Assembly (NCBI RefSeq): GCF_003725775.1
Contig: NZ_RJSG01000002.1
Span: 682,001 to 746,000, forward strand
DNA length: 64,000 nucleotides
Direction: 5' to 3'
From: Nocardioides marmorisolisilvae
Lineage (GTDB): Bacteria > Actinomycetota > Actinomycetes > Propionibacteriales > Nocardioidaceae
Each line of letters opens with the position of its first letter. Within the stretch, counting starts at the first letter, position 1. This document shows positions 52,211-61,033 of this stretch, one piece after another. Both the position numbers and the translations under genes were made by a program. The notes under the pieces are model-generated. The model did not search any database. It saw nothing but the letters and a program-made list of their open reading frames with translations, and was not told where the DNA came from.

Positions 52211-52941
52211 CCCTCCCCGCCTTCCTCTCCGATGCCGTGGGCGGAGCTGCGGTCGGCGCGAGCGTGCTGCTCGACGGGGACGAGGGTCGGCACGCGGCGA
52301 CGGTCAAGCGCATCCGCGTCGGTGAGCAGGTCGTGCTCACCGACGGTTCCGGCACGTCGGCAGTGTGCTCGGTGACTGGCACAGCGAAGTCCTCGCTGAC
52401 GCTCTCGGTCGTCTCGACCTCGTTCGCCGAGCGCGCAACCCCGACCATCACCGTGGTCCAGGCACTGCCCAAGGGCGATCGGGGCGAGCTCGCTGTCGAG
52501 GTCCTTACCGAGATCGACGTCGACCGGATCGTGCCCTGGGCCGCCTCGCGGTCGGTCGCCGTCTGGAAGGGCGAGCGTGCGGCCAAGGGGTTGGCGAAGT
52601 GGCGCGCGACTGCCCGCGAGGCGACCAAGCAGGCGCGGCGTTCCTGGCTGCCGGAGGTCGCCGAGCTGACGTCCACGGCGGAGGTCGCTGCGCTCATCGG
52701 CGAGGTCGACGTGGCGCTGGTGCTGCACGAGGACGCCGAGCAGGCGCTGGCCGAGGTCTCGTTCGACGGGGCTTCGTCCGTGCTGGTCGTGGTCGGGCCC
52801 GAGGGCGGGATCAGCGACGAAGAGCTGGCGGCCTTCGAAGGGGCCCGGGCCGTCCGGCTCGGTTCTTCGGTACTCCGGACCTCGACGGCCGGGGTTGCTG
52901 CCGTGGCGGCGATCCTGTCGCGCACGGACCGCTGGCGCTAG
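52207..52941 (+). CDS. rsmE: 16S rRNA (uracil(1498)-N3)-methyltransferase
   Basis: A 244-residue SPOUT methyltransferase. The N-terminal PUA-like part includes [20 protein letters not shown], and the knot holds [16 protein letters not shown] and [15 protein letters not shown]. It methylates U1498 of 16S rRNA after 30S assembly. The start overlaps the dnaJ stop (ATGA). Confidence 0.96.
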   Translation: MTLPAFLSDAVGGAAVGASVLLDGDEGRHAATVKRIRVGEQVVLTDGSGTSAVCSVTGTAKSSLTLSVVSTSFAERATPTITVVQALPKGDRGELAVEVLTEIDVDRIVPWAASRSVAVWKGERAAKGLAKWRATAREATKQARRSWLPEVAELTSTAEVAALIGEVDVALVLHEDAEQALAEVSFDGASSVLVVVGPEGGISDEELAAFEGARAVRLGSSVLRTSTAGVAAVAAILSRTDRWR

Positions 52942-53999
52942 GACGCAAGCAGGGCCTCGACCCGCGCGATCTCGGCCTCGATGCCTGCCTGCTGCGCCCT
53001 GGTCGGCTTGGTGAACGGCTCCACGACGACGCGGCCGTCGTCGACCTTCCACAACCCGGCCAGGATCCCGTCGAGGAACAGCACCGAGCCGACGCCGCCG
53101 TTGACGCCCATCCACGCCTTCCGCGCGTCATCGGGTGCGATCCGGTCGCGGTCGGCGTGGGAGAGGAAGATGTTGTCGTACATACCGAGCAGCAGCGCCG
53201 GGAGCTCGAGGGCTTCGTCAGCGACCGGCGCGTCCTGGACGTCGTACAGGGTGCGACCCTTGTCGTCCTGCACCGTGACCAAGCGCCCGTCCTTGGCCAT
53301 CGCGGTGAAGACCGGACCGAGACGGGTCACCAGCGACCACTTGGTCATGTCGGCCGCGGTCGCCGGCCCGTACGCGGACAGGTAGCGGACCACCAGGTCC
53401 TGCACGTCCGCCTCGACGAACGGCTGGCCGAGGTAGCGGTCGACGTACTGGTAGACCACTCCGCCGCTTCGCTTCCACAGGCCGCGCGGAGGCACCTGGA
53501 GCAGCGGCAGACGCTCCCGGCTGACGTGTCGCAGCGCCTCCTCCGCCACATCGGGATAGGCCGCGGCCAGCGCCTTGCCGATCTCCGGGTGGGGCTGCGG
53601 GCCGTCCGCGAGGAACGGCCCGACCACGGCGTCGAGCTGTTCGGTGGTCAGGTGGTTGGCCGGTCGTGAGGTCTGGTTGGTACCGCTCACCCGGTCCAGC
53701 GCCGGCTGCACCCAGCCGCGGAGTGTGAGCGCGTCGGCGGCGGTGAGCACGTGCACGGTCCCGCGCATCGAGAACAACCGGACCAGGGTGCGGTCCTCGA
53801 TCAGGTCCGAGAGGTCGGCAGGGGAGAAGCCGTCGACCCGGGCTGCGAGCGACAGGTACGGCGGCAGATTGTCCTGCGCCTGGAGCCCCATCACGTGCTC
53901 GACCACGGCGGGAACGCCCTGAACAGCACGTTGACCCGGCACCAGCTGCTGGCGAAGCCAGAGGGTCCGGGTCAGCGTGCGGAGGGAGAGCGTTGTCAC
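52938..53999 (-). CDS. winged-helix DNA-binding protein of the AlkZ/YcaQ-related family (HTH_42)
   Basis: A 353-residue protein with the HTH_42 domain. It shows the QAQ triad (MGLQAQDNLPPYLSL) that in AlkZ DNA glycosylases forms the catalytic QxQ motif, and the family's LFSMRGTVHVLTAAD near residue 75. A DNA interstrand crosslink or alkylation repair role is possible; many actinobacterial homologues are untested. Convergent overlap of 4 nt with rsmE. GTG start with CATGAT 6 nt upstream. Confidence 0.85.
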   Translation of the reverse strand: MTTLSLRTLTRTLWLRQQLVPGQRAVQGVPAVVEHVMGLQAQDNLPPYLSLAARVDGFSPADLSDLIEDRTLVRLFSMRGTVHVLTAADALTLRGWVQPALDRVSGTNQTSRPANHLTTEQLDAVVGPFLADGPQPHPEIGKALAAAYPDVAEEALRHVSRERLPLLQVPPRGLWKRSGGVVYQYVDRYLGQPFVEADVQDLVVRYLSAYGPATAADMTKWSLVTRLGPVFTAMAKDGRLVTVQDDKGRTLYDVQDAPVADEALELPALLLGMYDNIFLSHADRDRIAPDDARKAWMGVNGGVGSVLFLDGILAGLWKVDDGRVVVEPFTKPTRAQQAGIEAEIARVEALLAS

Positions 54000-54014
54000 C
54001 CCCTGATCATGGCG

Positions 54015-55025
54015 TCACTCGACGACAATTTCCTTGGTGTCCTGGTTGACCGCCCGCCCGTCGCCGGACATGTCCTCGTCGTGGACCACCAGCGTGTAGG
54101 TGCCCGGCTCCAGGTTCTTGATCGTGAACTCGAACGGCGAGAGCGTGCAGCACTCGGTGGCGGTCGTGTGGCCCTGCTGGACCACGGCGTCGCCGCCGAC
54201 CAGGAGCTCCCACTGGACGTTCGCCTCGAACGTCGAGGCGACTCCGGTGACCTTGAGGTCGCCGGCGGGCACGGTGTCGCGTTGGGCCGGGCTCTCGATC
54301 TGGACCGGCGCCAGGATCGTGTCCGGGTCCTCGGGCTGGAGGGGTGCCTCGGTCGAAACGCCCAGGATCATCGGCACCTTGTGGTCGTCGATGATGAGCT
54401 GCACCGGCGGCCGTCCTCGGCCGAGCGCGTCCTGGGCGGTGTAGATCAGCTGCTGGACGGCCAGCTTCTCGTCGGCGGTCGGGCGGGGACCGTTCCCGGT
54501 CGCCTCGGGCCACGGTGTGTGCAGGTTCAGCGTCAGCACGTTTCCGTCGTAGGTCGCGCTCATCACCGTGGTGTCGGCGGGCCAGGGGTTCCGGTAGTCC
54601 GGATCCTGCGGCGTACCGGCGACCGCCTCGCGGGCGGCGGCTTCGACCCCGCACTCAGGCAGCTTGTCGCACACCTGGATCCTCTGGACCTCCCGGAAGA
54701 GCTTCGTCCCGTGCGCGGTGTCGCCGAGGTAGTAGATCGGCAGGTGCGCGTAGACGGTGCCGGCGTCGGTGCCCGACGTCGGCGGGCCGGATGGGCCCTG
54801 CCCGTTCTTGGGGGTGTTCGAGTCGTGGGCGATCCACACCGCCCCGCCGATCACGAAGCCGATCACGGCTGCTGCGGCGACCACGGGAAGGAACCAGCGT
54901 CGCGTCATCGGGTCCACCTTCTTCGAGCGGTCGAGGATGTCGTCCAGGGAGCCCTGGGGTCGGACGTCCGACGTGGCGTCCTGGAACAGCTGACGCAGGT
55001 CGTCGTGCTGGTCTCGCTCGGTCAT
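54015..55025 (-). CDS. GerMN and Gmad2 domain membrane-anchored protein
   Basis: A 336-residue protein: short cytoplasmic N-terminus, a membrane helix near residues 47-66 (WFLPVVAAAAVIGFVIGGAVW), a GerMN-type domain (VYAHLPIYYLGDTAHGTKLFRE; NVLTLNL) and a C-terminal Gmad2 immunoglobulin-like domain (IESPAQRDTVPAGDLKVTGVA). It overlaps the SigE-type sigma gene start (4 nt) and probably acts as its membrane partner, cell-wall facing. No classical anti-sigma zinc motif is visible. Confidence 0.85.
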   Translation of the reverse strand: MTERDQHDDLRQLFQDATSDVRPQGSLDDILDRSKKVDPMTRRWFLPVVAAAAVIGFVIGGAVWIAHDSNTPKNGQGPSGPPTSGTDAGTVYAHLPIYYLGDTAHGTKLFREVQRIQVCDKLPECGVEAAAREAVAGTPQDPDYRNPWPADTTVMSATYDGNVLTLNLHTPWPEATGNGPRPTADEKLAVQQLIYTAQDALGRGRPPVQLIIDDHKVPMILGVSTEAPLQPEDPDTILAPVQIESPAQRDTVPAGDLKVTGVASTFEANVQWELLVGGDAVVQQGHTTATECCTLSPFEFTIKNLEPGTYTLVVHDEDMSGDGRAVNQDTKEIVVE

Positions 55026-55549
55026 GGCTTCTCCAGACTGGTGCGCAGGGCAGCGGCGCCCCGGGATGCGTGGGCCTTCACGGCCCCTTGGCTGATGCCG
55101 AGCGCGTTGGCGATCTCGCGCTCGGAGTAGTCGAGGTAGTAGCGCAGCGCCAGCACCTCGCGCTGCCGCGTCGGCAGGTCGGCGAGCGCGTCGATCACCG
55201 CCGAGCGGCGCTCGGAGGCCAGGACCGTGACGTCGGCTCCCGCCACGTCGGGCAGGGGCTCAGGGCGGTGCCGGGCGACCACGGTGCGGTGCCGCAGAGC
55301 GCTGCGCGAACGGTTCACCACGGTCCGGGCCAGGTAGGCGGGCGCGGAGCCCTGGTCGATGCGTCGCCACTTCTGGTGCACGGCGACGAACGAGTCCTGG
55401 ACGACGTCCTCGGCCAGGCCCTGGTCGCGCAGCAGGAGCACGGCCAGCCGCACCAGGCGCGCGTAGTGGCCGGCGTACAGCTCTGCCAGCGCGGTGTCAG
55501 CGTCGATGACCGACTCCTGTTCGCCGATGACTGCTGCGATCGAGTTCAC
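55022..55549 (-). CDS. SigE-family ECF RNA polymerase sigma factor
   Basis: A 175-residue ECF sigma factor. Region 2 reads LLRDQGLAEDVVQDSFVAVHQKW and region 4 LPTRQREVLALRYYLDYSEREIA with HTH ALGISQGAVKAHASRG. The GTG at 55549 gives the usual length; longer reading crosses repeat DNA. Its stop overlaps the start of the GerMN membrane protein, forming a sigma/membrane-protein operon, perhaps sensing envelope stress. Confidence 0.92.
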   Translation of the reverse strand: MNSIAAVIGEQESVIDADTALAELYAGHYARLVRLAVLLLRDQGLAEDVVQDSFVAVHQKWRRIDQGSAPAYLARTVVNRSRSALRHRTVVARHRPEPLPDVAGADVTVLASERRSAVIDALADLPTRQREVLALRYYLDYSEREIANALGISQGAVKAHASRGAAALRTSLEKP

Positions 55550-55597
55550 GCTACTTGTACGCGCGGACGGCGCGGTTGGTTTACACGCCGGCGGCGG

Positions 55598-55631
55598 TGG
55601 TTGAGGTCCGAGCCTGCGAGCCTCGAAACCC
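55598..55631 (+). repeat. dispersed repeat, long form
   Basis: TGGTTGAGG, a 16-nt centre with GC-rich pairing (CCGAGCCTGCGAG), then CCTCGAAACCC, in the divergent gap between the sigma factor and the HIT gene. It shares its ends with the element at 17903-17936. Confidence 0.7.
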
Positions 55632-55650
55632 GCCACCTATGCTCGATCCC

Positions 55651-56001
55651 ATGACCGCCGATCCGGACTGCATCTTCTGCAAGATCGTCGCCCGCCAGAT
55701 CCCGGCGGACATCGTCCTCGAGAGCGACACCGTGATCGGCTTCCGCGACCTGACCCCGCAAGCGCCGACGCACGTGCTCGTCATCCCGCGCAGCCACTAC
55801 CCGAACGCCGCCGCGCTGGCCGAGGGCGAGCCCGCCACGGCCGCCCACCTGTTCGACGCTGCCCGGGAGATCGCGGCCTCCGAAGGGCTCGAGAACGGCT
55901 ACCGGCTGGTCTTCAACACCGGTGCCGATGCGCACCAGACGGTCTTCCACGTGCACATGCACCTGCTCGGGGGGCGCGCGATGGGGTGGCCTCCCGGATG
56001 A
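55651..56001 (+). CDS. HIT family nucleotide-binding protein
   Basis: A 116-residue Hint-type histidine triad protein. It begins CIFCKIVARQIPADIV, has the conserved FRDLTPQAPTHVLVIPRSH near residue 30 and ends with the triad HVHMHLLGG. It hydrolyses nucleoside phosphoramidates. TATGCT at 55638-55643 ends 7 nt before the ATG. The stop overlaps the start of the copper-monooxygenase-like gene (ATGA). Confidence 0.95.
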   Translation: MTADPDCIFCKIVARQIPADIVLESDTVIGFRDLTPQAPTHVLVIPRSHYPNAAALAEGEPATAAHLFDAAREIAASEGLENGYRLVFNTGADAHQTVFHVHMHLLGGRAMGWPPG

Positions 56002-57167
56002 GGGTCCTCGCTGCCGCGACCGCGCTGCTGACCGCCACGGCGCTGGCCGCCTGCGGCTCGACGGCGCACGACCACCCGAGCGCCCACACCACGACGACGC
56101 CCACCCACGCGCCCACCCACGCGGCGTCGCACTCCGCGGCACCGGTGGTCAACAAGGCGCTGCGGCCCGGCGAGCGCCGCGTCGAGGTGAAGGTCCCGAA
56201 GACCTACACGCCCTCGCCCCCGACCGGCGTGGGCACCGACGACTACCACTGCTTCCTGCTGGACCCGAAGGTCACGAAAGACTCGTTCGTCACCGGGTTC
56301 AACATCAGGCCCGGCAACCCCGACGTCGTGCACCACGTGATCCTGTTCCGGGTGCCACCGGACCGCGTGGCCGAGGCGAAGAGGAAGGACGCCGAGACGC
56401 CCGGCCAGGGTTGGACCTGCTTCGGGACCTCCGGTCTCGGCAACGACCGCACCATCGACGACGCGCCCTGGCTCGGGGCCTGGGCACCGGGCGGGTCCGA
56501 GCAGGTCTACGGCAAGGGGCTGGGCGAGGAGTTCAAGGCCGGCTCGATGATCGTGATGCAGGTCCACTACAACCTGCTCAACGGCGCCGAGCCCGACCGG
56601 AGCGCGGCCGAGCTGCGGCTGACCTCGGACCCGTCGACGAAGGCGCTGGAGACGGTGCTGCTCCCGGCGCCTGTCGAGCTGCCCTGCCGTCCGGGCCACA
56701 CCAGCAACAAGCTGTGCGACCGTGCTGCGGCGGTGGCGGACGTGAAGAAGCGGTTCGGGGACGGACCCGGCTCGCTCGCCGACCTGCTGCACCTGCTCTG
56801 CGGCGGCGCCCCGGCAGGCCCGACCCAGTCCTGCACCCGCACCATTCAGTCGCCCGAGACGATCCGCGGCGTCGCCGGGCACATGCACCTGCTCGGGCGC
56901 TCGATCAAGATCGAGGTGAACCCGGGGACACCGCGCGCCCGCACGGTGCTCAACATCAAGGTCTGGGACTTCGACAACCAGGGCAGCGTGCCGACCCCGC
57001 CGATCCACCTCAAGAACGGCGACACCGTCAAGGTCACCTGCACCCACACCCAGGCGCTGCGCGACCGCCTGCCCGCCCTCCAGGGCATCCCGGACAAGTA
57101 CGTCGTCTGGGGAGACGGCACCACCGACGAGATGTGCCTGGGGATCCTGCTGGTCACGCGGCCCTGA
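55998..57167 (+). CDS. copper type II monooxygenase-like lipoprotein
   Basis: A 389-residue exported lipoprotein (lipobox LAAC near residue 19, His/Thr-rich linker to residue 48). It has features of the peptidylglycine/dopamine monooxygenase fold: DDYHCFLLDP, VVHHVILFRVP, MQVHYNLL, AGHMHLLGRSI and the C-terminal TDEMCLGILL, giving the His and Met ligands expected for two copper sites. Ascorbate-dependent hydroxylation is possible; substrate unknown. Translationally coupled to the HIT gene. Confidence 0.82.
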   Translation: MRVLAAATALLTATALAACGSTAHDHPSAHTTTTPTHAPTHAASHSAAPVVNKALRPGERRVEVKVPKTYTPSPPTGVGTDDYHCFLLDPKVTKDSFVTGFNIRPGNPDVVHHVILFRVPPDRVAEAKRKDAETPGQGWTCFGTSGLGNDRTIDDAPWLGAWAPGGSEQVYGKGLGEEFKAGSMIVMQVHYNLLNGAEPDRSAAELRLTSDPSTKALETVLLPAPVELPCRPGHTSNKLCDRAAAVADVKKRFGDGPGSLADLLHLLCGGAPAGPTQSCTRTIQSPETIRGVAGHMHLLGRSIKIEVNPGTPRARTVLNIKVWDFDNQGSVPTPPIHLKNGDTVKVTCTHTQALRDRLPALQGIPDKYVVWGDGTTDEMCLGILLVTRP

Positions 57168-57255
57168 GCGCTAACCAGGTGCCCGGAATCGGGTACTCCC
57201 GTAGCATTGACGGCGTCAGTTTTCCCCGACCGAAGGGTCGCCCACCCGGGCACGC

Positions 57256-58290
57256 ATGAGTGAGACGAAGAAGCCGCGCGGCAACGAAGCAGACCGTCCC
57301 CAGACGGTTCACACCGTGGTCGTGCCGAACAGCATCAACATGGTCTCCCTGCTCGGACCCGGTGACGAGTACCTCGGCCTGATCGAGAACGCGCTCGAGG
57401 CGGACGTCCACGTCCGCGGCAACCAGATCACGTTGAAGGGCGAGCCCAGCGAGATCGCGCTCGCCGAGCGGATGCTGGACGAGCTGGTCACGATCATCCG
57501 CACCGGCCAGGGTCTGGCCGCCGAGACCGTCGAACGCGTCATCGGCATGCTCCGTGCCGAGACCAGCGAGCGCCCGGCCGACGTGCTGAGCCTCAACATC
57601 CTCTCGAACCGCGGGCGCACCATCCGACCCAAGACGCTGAACCAGAAGCGCTACGTCGACGCGATCGACAAGCACACGATCGTCTTCGGCATCGGCCCGG
57701 CTGGAACCGGCAAGACCTACCTCGCGGTGGCCAAGGCCGTGCAGGCGCTCCAGGCCAAGAAGGTCAACCGCATCATCCTGACCCGCCCTGCGGTGGAGTC
57801 CGGCGAGCGCCTCGGCTTTCTGCCCGGCACGCTGGGGGAGAAGATCGACCCCTACATGCGGCCGCTGTACGACGCCCTGCACGACATGATCGACCCGGAG
57901 ACGATCCCGAAGCTGCTGGCCTCGGGAACCATCGAGGTCGCGCCGCTGGCTTACATGCGGGGTCGGTCCTTGAACGACGCGTTCATCATCCTCGACGAGG
58001 CGCAGAACACGACGCCCGAGCAGATGAAGATGTTCCTGACCCGCCTCGGCTTCGGCTCGAAGATCGTGGTCACCGGTGACGTCACCCAGGTCGACCTGCC
58101 CGGTGGCACCAAGTCCGGTCTCCGCGTCGTCGAGGGGATCCTGGACGACATCGAGGACATCTCGTTCAACCGGCTGACCGCCCACGACGTGGTCCGGCAC
58201 CGCCTGGTCGGCAAGATCGTCGCCGCGTACGACGAGTTCGACCAGCTTGCGGAGTCCCGGCGCCAGAACCTGCGAGGATCCTCAGAGTGA
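57256..58290 (+). CDS. phoH: PhoH family ATPase
   Basis: A 344-residue PhoH-like P-loop ATPase with an N-terminal KH-like region ([19 protein letters not shown]). Walker A is [10 protein letters not shown] near residue 150, Walker [10 protein letters not shown] near residue 245. It is probably an RNA helicase or RNA-linked ATPase, commonly paired with ybeY. It overlaps ybeY by 4 nt and starts about 90 nt after the copper-monooxygenase-like gene with ATG at 57256. Confidence 0.95.
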   Translation: MSETKKPRGNEADRPQTVHTVVVPNSINMVSLLGPGDEYLGLIENALEADVHVRGNQITLKGEPSEIALAERMLDELVTIIRTGQGLAAETVERVIGMLRAETSERPADVLSLNILSNRGRTIRPKTLNQKRYVDAIDKHTIVFGIGPAGTGKTYLAVAKAVQALQAKKVNRIILTRPAVESGERLGFLPGTLGEKIDPYMRPLYDALHDMIDPETIPKLLASGTIEVAPLAYMRGRSLNDAFIILDEAQNTTPEQMKMFLTRLGFGSKIVVTGDVTQVDLPGGTKSGLRVVEGILDDIEDISFNRLTAHDVVRHRLVGKIVAAYDEFDQLAESRRQNLRGSSE

Positions 58291-58769
58291 CCATCGAGGT
58301 GCTCAACGAGTCCGGGCTGGACTTCCCGGACGTCCGGCGTACCCAGTCCCTGGCCGCCTTCGTTCTCGAGCAGATGCGGGTCCACCCGCAGGCCGAGCTG
58401 TGCATCACCGCGGTCGACGAGGACACCATCGCCGAGCTCAACGGCAAGTGGATGGACAAGGACGGTCCGACGGACGTGCTGGCCTTCCCGATGGACGAGC
58501 TGCGGCCCGGCAAGGTCAACGAGGAGCCGGAGGAGGGTGTGCTCGGCGACCTGGTGCTCTGCCCCTCGGTCGCCGTCCGCCAGGCCGAGGAGGCCGTCGA
58601 GAAGGGCCAGGCCGGCTACACCGTGACCGATGAGCTGGACCTGCTCACCGTCCACGGCATCCTGCATCTGCTCGGCTACGACCACGCCGAGCCCGAGGAG
58701 CACGCCGAGATGTTCGGCCTGCAAGCGCGGCTGCTGGCCGCCTGGGCCGGCGAGGCCGCCTCGAAATGA
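58287..58769 (+). CDS. ybeY: endoribonuclease YbeY
   Basis: A 160-residue metal-dependent RNase that matures 16S rRNA and takes part in ribosome quality control. The zinc triad is [11 protein letters not shown] near residue 122, and the N-terminal [11 protein letters not shown] is family-like. GTG start overlapping phoH; the stop overlaps the CorC gene (ATGA). The phoH-ybeY-corC order is conserved in actinobacteria. Confidence 0.97.
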   Translation: MTIEVLNESGLDFPDVRRTQSLAAFVLEQMRVHPQAELCITAVDEDTIAELNGKWMDKDGPTDVLAFPMDELRPGKVNEEPEEGVLGDLVLCPSVAVRQAEEAVEKGQAGYTVTDELDLLTVHGILHLLGYDHAEPEEHAEMFGLQARLLAAWAGEAASK

Positions 58770-60091
58770 GGGCCGACAGTCCGGGCCTGCTGCTGACCGT
58801 CATCGGTCTGGTGCTGGCCGCGGGCCTGCTCACCGCGGTGGAGGCTGCGCTCGCCGGATTCTCCCGTGCCCGCGCCGAGGGACTGGCGGCCGAGTCGAAG
58901 CCAGGTGCCAAGCGACTGCTGGCGATCCTGGACGACCCGCAGCGCTTCCTGAACACCGTCCTGTTCCTGCGCCTGCTCGCCGAGCTGATGGCGGTGGTGC
59001 TGGTGACGTTGATGGTCTCCGGATCGGTCGGGAGCCACGGCTGGAAGACCGTGTTCATCACCCTCGGGATCATGCTCGTCGTCTCGTTCGTGGTGATCGG
59101 GGTCGGCCCGCGCACCCTCGGCCGCCAGCACGCCGAGCCGATCGCCCTGGGGTCGGCGGCGCTGATCATCGGCCTGACCCGGGTGCTCGGACCCGTCCCG
59201 CACCTGCTGATCCTGGTCGGCAACGCGCTCACCCCCGGCAAGGGTTTCTCCGAGGGCCCGTTCGGATCCGAGGCCGAGCTGCGTGAGCTGGTCGACCTCG
59301 CCGAGGCCAGCAGCGTGATCGAGTCCGACGAGCGGGCGATGATCCACTCGGTCTTCGAGCTCGGCGACACCATCGTCCGCGAGGTGATGGTGCCGCGCAC
59401 CGACGTGGTCTTCATCGAGCGGCACAAGACGCTGCGTCAGGCGATGTCGCTGTTCCTGCGCAGCGGGTTCTCCCGCGTGCCCGTGGTGGGCGAGGACCTC
59501 GACGACATCGTCGGGTTCCTCTACCTCAAGGACGTCAGCCGTCGGGTCTTCGACCGCAAGGACGCCGAGTCCACCGAGCACGTCGACTCGCTGATGCGCC
59601 CGGTCCTGCACGTCCCTGACTCCAAGCCGGCCGACGACCTGCTCCGCGAGATGCAGGCTTCGCGCAAGCACGTCGCGGTGGTGGTCGACGAGTACGGCGG
59701 CACCGCGGGCCTGGTGACGATCGAGGACATCCTCGAGGAGATCGTCGGCGAGATCACCGACGAGTTCGACCAGAACGAGGTCCCGGTCGAGACCCTCGAG
59801 GATGGCTCGGTCCGGGTGCCGGCGCGCTTCCCGGTCGACGACCTGGACGAGCTGCTCGAGGCCGTCGAGATCGCCGAGGACGAGGACTACGACTCGGTGG
59901 GCGGTCTGCTCGCCAAGCACCTGGGCAAGGTGCCGATCCCGGGCTCCAGCGTCGAGGTGGCCGGACTTCGGTTCACCGCGGAGGAGGCCAAGGGTCGGCG
60001 CAACAAGATCGGCACCGTGCTGATCACCCCGATCGTGGTGGAGCCGGAGCCCGAGCCCGCGCCCGCCGGAGCATCCGCTCGCAAGGACTGA
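58766..60091 (+). CDS. CorC/HlyC (CNNM/CBS) family transporter protein
   Basis: A 441-residue protein with an N-terminal CNNM/DUF21 membrane domain (about four helices), two CBS domains ([43 protein letters not shown], split) and a C-terminal CorC_HlyC domain (LPGSSV-type: [18 protein letters not shown]). It is probably involved in magnesium or cobalt efflux. Coupled by ATGA to ybeY. Confidence 0.93.
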   Translation: MRADSPGLLLTVIGLVLAAGLLTAVEAALAGFSRARAEGLAAESKPGAKRLLAILDDPQRFLNTVLFLRLLAELMAVVLVTLMVSGSVGSHGWKTVFITLGIMLVVSFVVIGVGPRTLGRQHAEPIALGSAALIIGLTRVLGPVPHLLILVGNALTPGKGFSEGPFGSEAELRELVDLAEASSVIESDERAMIHSVFELGDTIVREVMVPRTDVVFIERHKTLRQAMSLFLRSGFSRVPVVGEDLDDIVGFLYLKDVSRRVFDRKDAESTEHVDSLMRPVLHVPDSKPADDLLREMQASRKHVAVVVDEYGGTAGLVTIEDILEEIVGEITDEFDQNEVPVETLEDGSVRVPARFPVDDLDELLEAVEIAEDEDYDSVGGLLAKHLGKVPIPGSSVEVAGLRFTAEEAKGRRNKIGTVLITPIVVEPEPEPAPAGASARKD

Positions 60092-60104
60092 CGCTCGTCG
60101 CCAT

Positions 60105-60155
60105 TTGCTACACCTGCGCTGTCAGATGACCCTCGCAGGAGCATTTCTGTAGCAA
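60105..60155. repeat. nested inverted repeat
   Basis: Outer arms TTGCTACA and TGTAGCAA (8 bp) and inner arms CCTGCG and CGCAGG (6 bp) form a 51-bp cruciform in the gap after the CorC gene. It has lower GC than its neighbours and no clear T tract; it could be a mobile palindromic unit or a processing site. Confidence 0.6.
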
Positions 60156-60181
60156 GCGGTCGACCCTGCGATCATGAGCGC

Positions 60182-60247
60182 GTGGACCTCGGCGCGTTCC
60201 TGGTCGTCGCCGTCGGCCTGTTGTGGATGTTCCTCGGCAGTATCTAG
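60182..60247 (+). CDS. possible 21-residue transmembrane peptide
   Basis: A GTG-initiated frame encoding a fully hydrophobic peptide (VDLGAFLVVAVGLL then WMFLGSI) of membrane-helix length, ending 4 nt into the 3' end of the convergent DUF6054 gene. No clear ribosome site. It could be a real single-helix microprotein or chance. Confidence 0.25.
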   Translation: MDLGAFLVVAVGLLWMFLGSI

Positions 60248-60621
60248 AGCAGCGCGTTCTCGGTGCCGTGGGCCGGCGGGAGTCCGCCGGTGAACGAGGC
60301 GAGCGCCTGCTTGGCCTTCTCCATGAAGGCCTCCTCGCCGAAGGTGTTCAGCTTCCAGAACACCGCCTGACTGCCGCCCGAGGTGATCGCGCTGACCGCG
60401 AGCTGCTGCCCGACCGCGAGCACCGCGATGCTCAGGCTGACCCGGTTGCCACCCATCGCGCTGTAGCGCTCGTAGACGCGCACGACCATGCGCGCGTCAC
60501 CGATCCGCCGGTCGGCGCCGTCCTCGATGTTCGCGCTCACGCTGCCCGCGATGATCGCCGCGTCGAGGTGCGCGATCAGCGCCTCGGCGTCCCCGGACAG
60601 CTCGCACTCGTAGTGGCTCAT
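60244..60621 (-). CDS. DUF6054 family protein
   Basis: A 125-residue protein matching the DUF6054 pattern: SHYECELSGDAEALIAHLD, VVRVYERYSAMGGNRVSLSI and SAITSGGSQAVFWKLNTFGE (conserved SGGSQA). The role is unknown. On its own strand TACCCT lies 6 nt before the ATG at 60621, and the 33-bp divergent region to the next gene also carries that gene's TAGACT box. Confidence 0.87.
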   Translation of the reverse strand: MSHYECELSGDAEALIAHLDAAIIAGSVSANIEDGADRRIGDARMVVRVYERYSAMGGNRVSLSIAVLAVGQQLAVSAITSGGSQAVFWKLNTFGEEAFMEKAKQALASFTGGLPPAHGTENALL

Positions 60622-60654
60622 GTCCGCAGGGTAGGACTGCCTAGACTCCTCCGC

Positions 60655-60990
60655 GTGACGATTGAGCTCAGCAATCCCGAGGACTCCAAGCTGGTGGTGC
60701 TCGCCAAGGCGACCCGCGCCCGCACCGGTGCGGCTCAGGGCGCGGCACTGCGGGACCTCGACGGCCGCACCTACGCCGGTGCGACCGTGGACCTGCCCTC
60801 CCTGCAGGTCTCGGCGCTCGACGTCTGCATCGCGATGGCGGTGGCCAGCGGGGCCAAGGGCGCGGAGGCGGCGGTTGTCCTGGGCGCGGGAGACGGCGCG
60901 CTGGACGCGCTGCGCGAGTTCGCCGGCGAGGGAGTGCCGGTGCACCTCGGTGCCCCTAACGGATCGATTACGGAGTCCGTCGCGACCTGA
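60655..60990 (+). CDS. cytidine-deaminase-like protein without catalytic motif
   Basis: A 111-residue protein of the short actinobacterial cytidine-deaminase-like family normally found between corC and era. The fold is suggested by AKATRARTGAAQGAALRD and TVDLPSLQVSALDVCIAMAVAS. The catalytic HAE and PCxxC motifs of true deaminases are absent. GTG start with TAGACT (60642-60647) 7 nt upstream. The role is unknown. Confidence 0.7.
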   Translation: MTIELSNPEDSKLVVLAKATRARTGAAQGAALRDLDGRTYAGATVDLPSLQVSALDVCIAMAVASGAKGAEAAVVLGAGDGALDALREFAGEGVPVHLGAPNGSITESVAT

Positions 60991-61033
60991 ATCGGCTTGC
61001 GGAGGCACCCTCCGTTAGGCATAGGCTCGGGGC

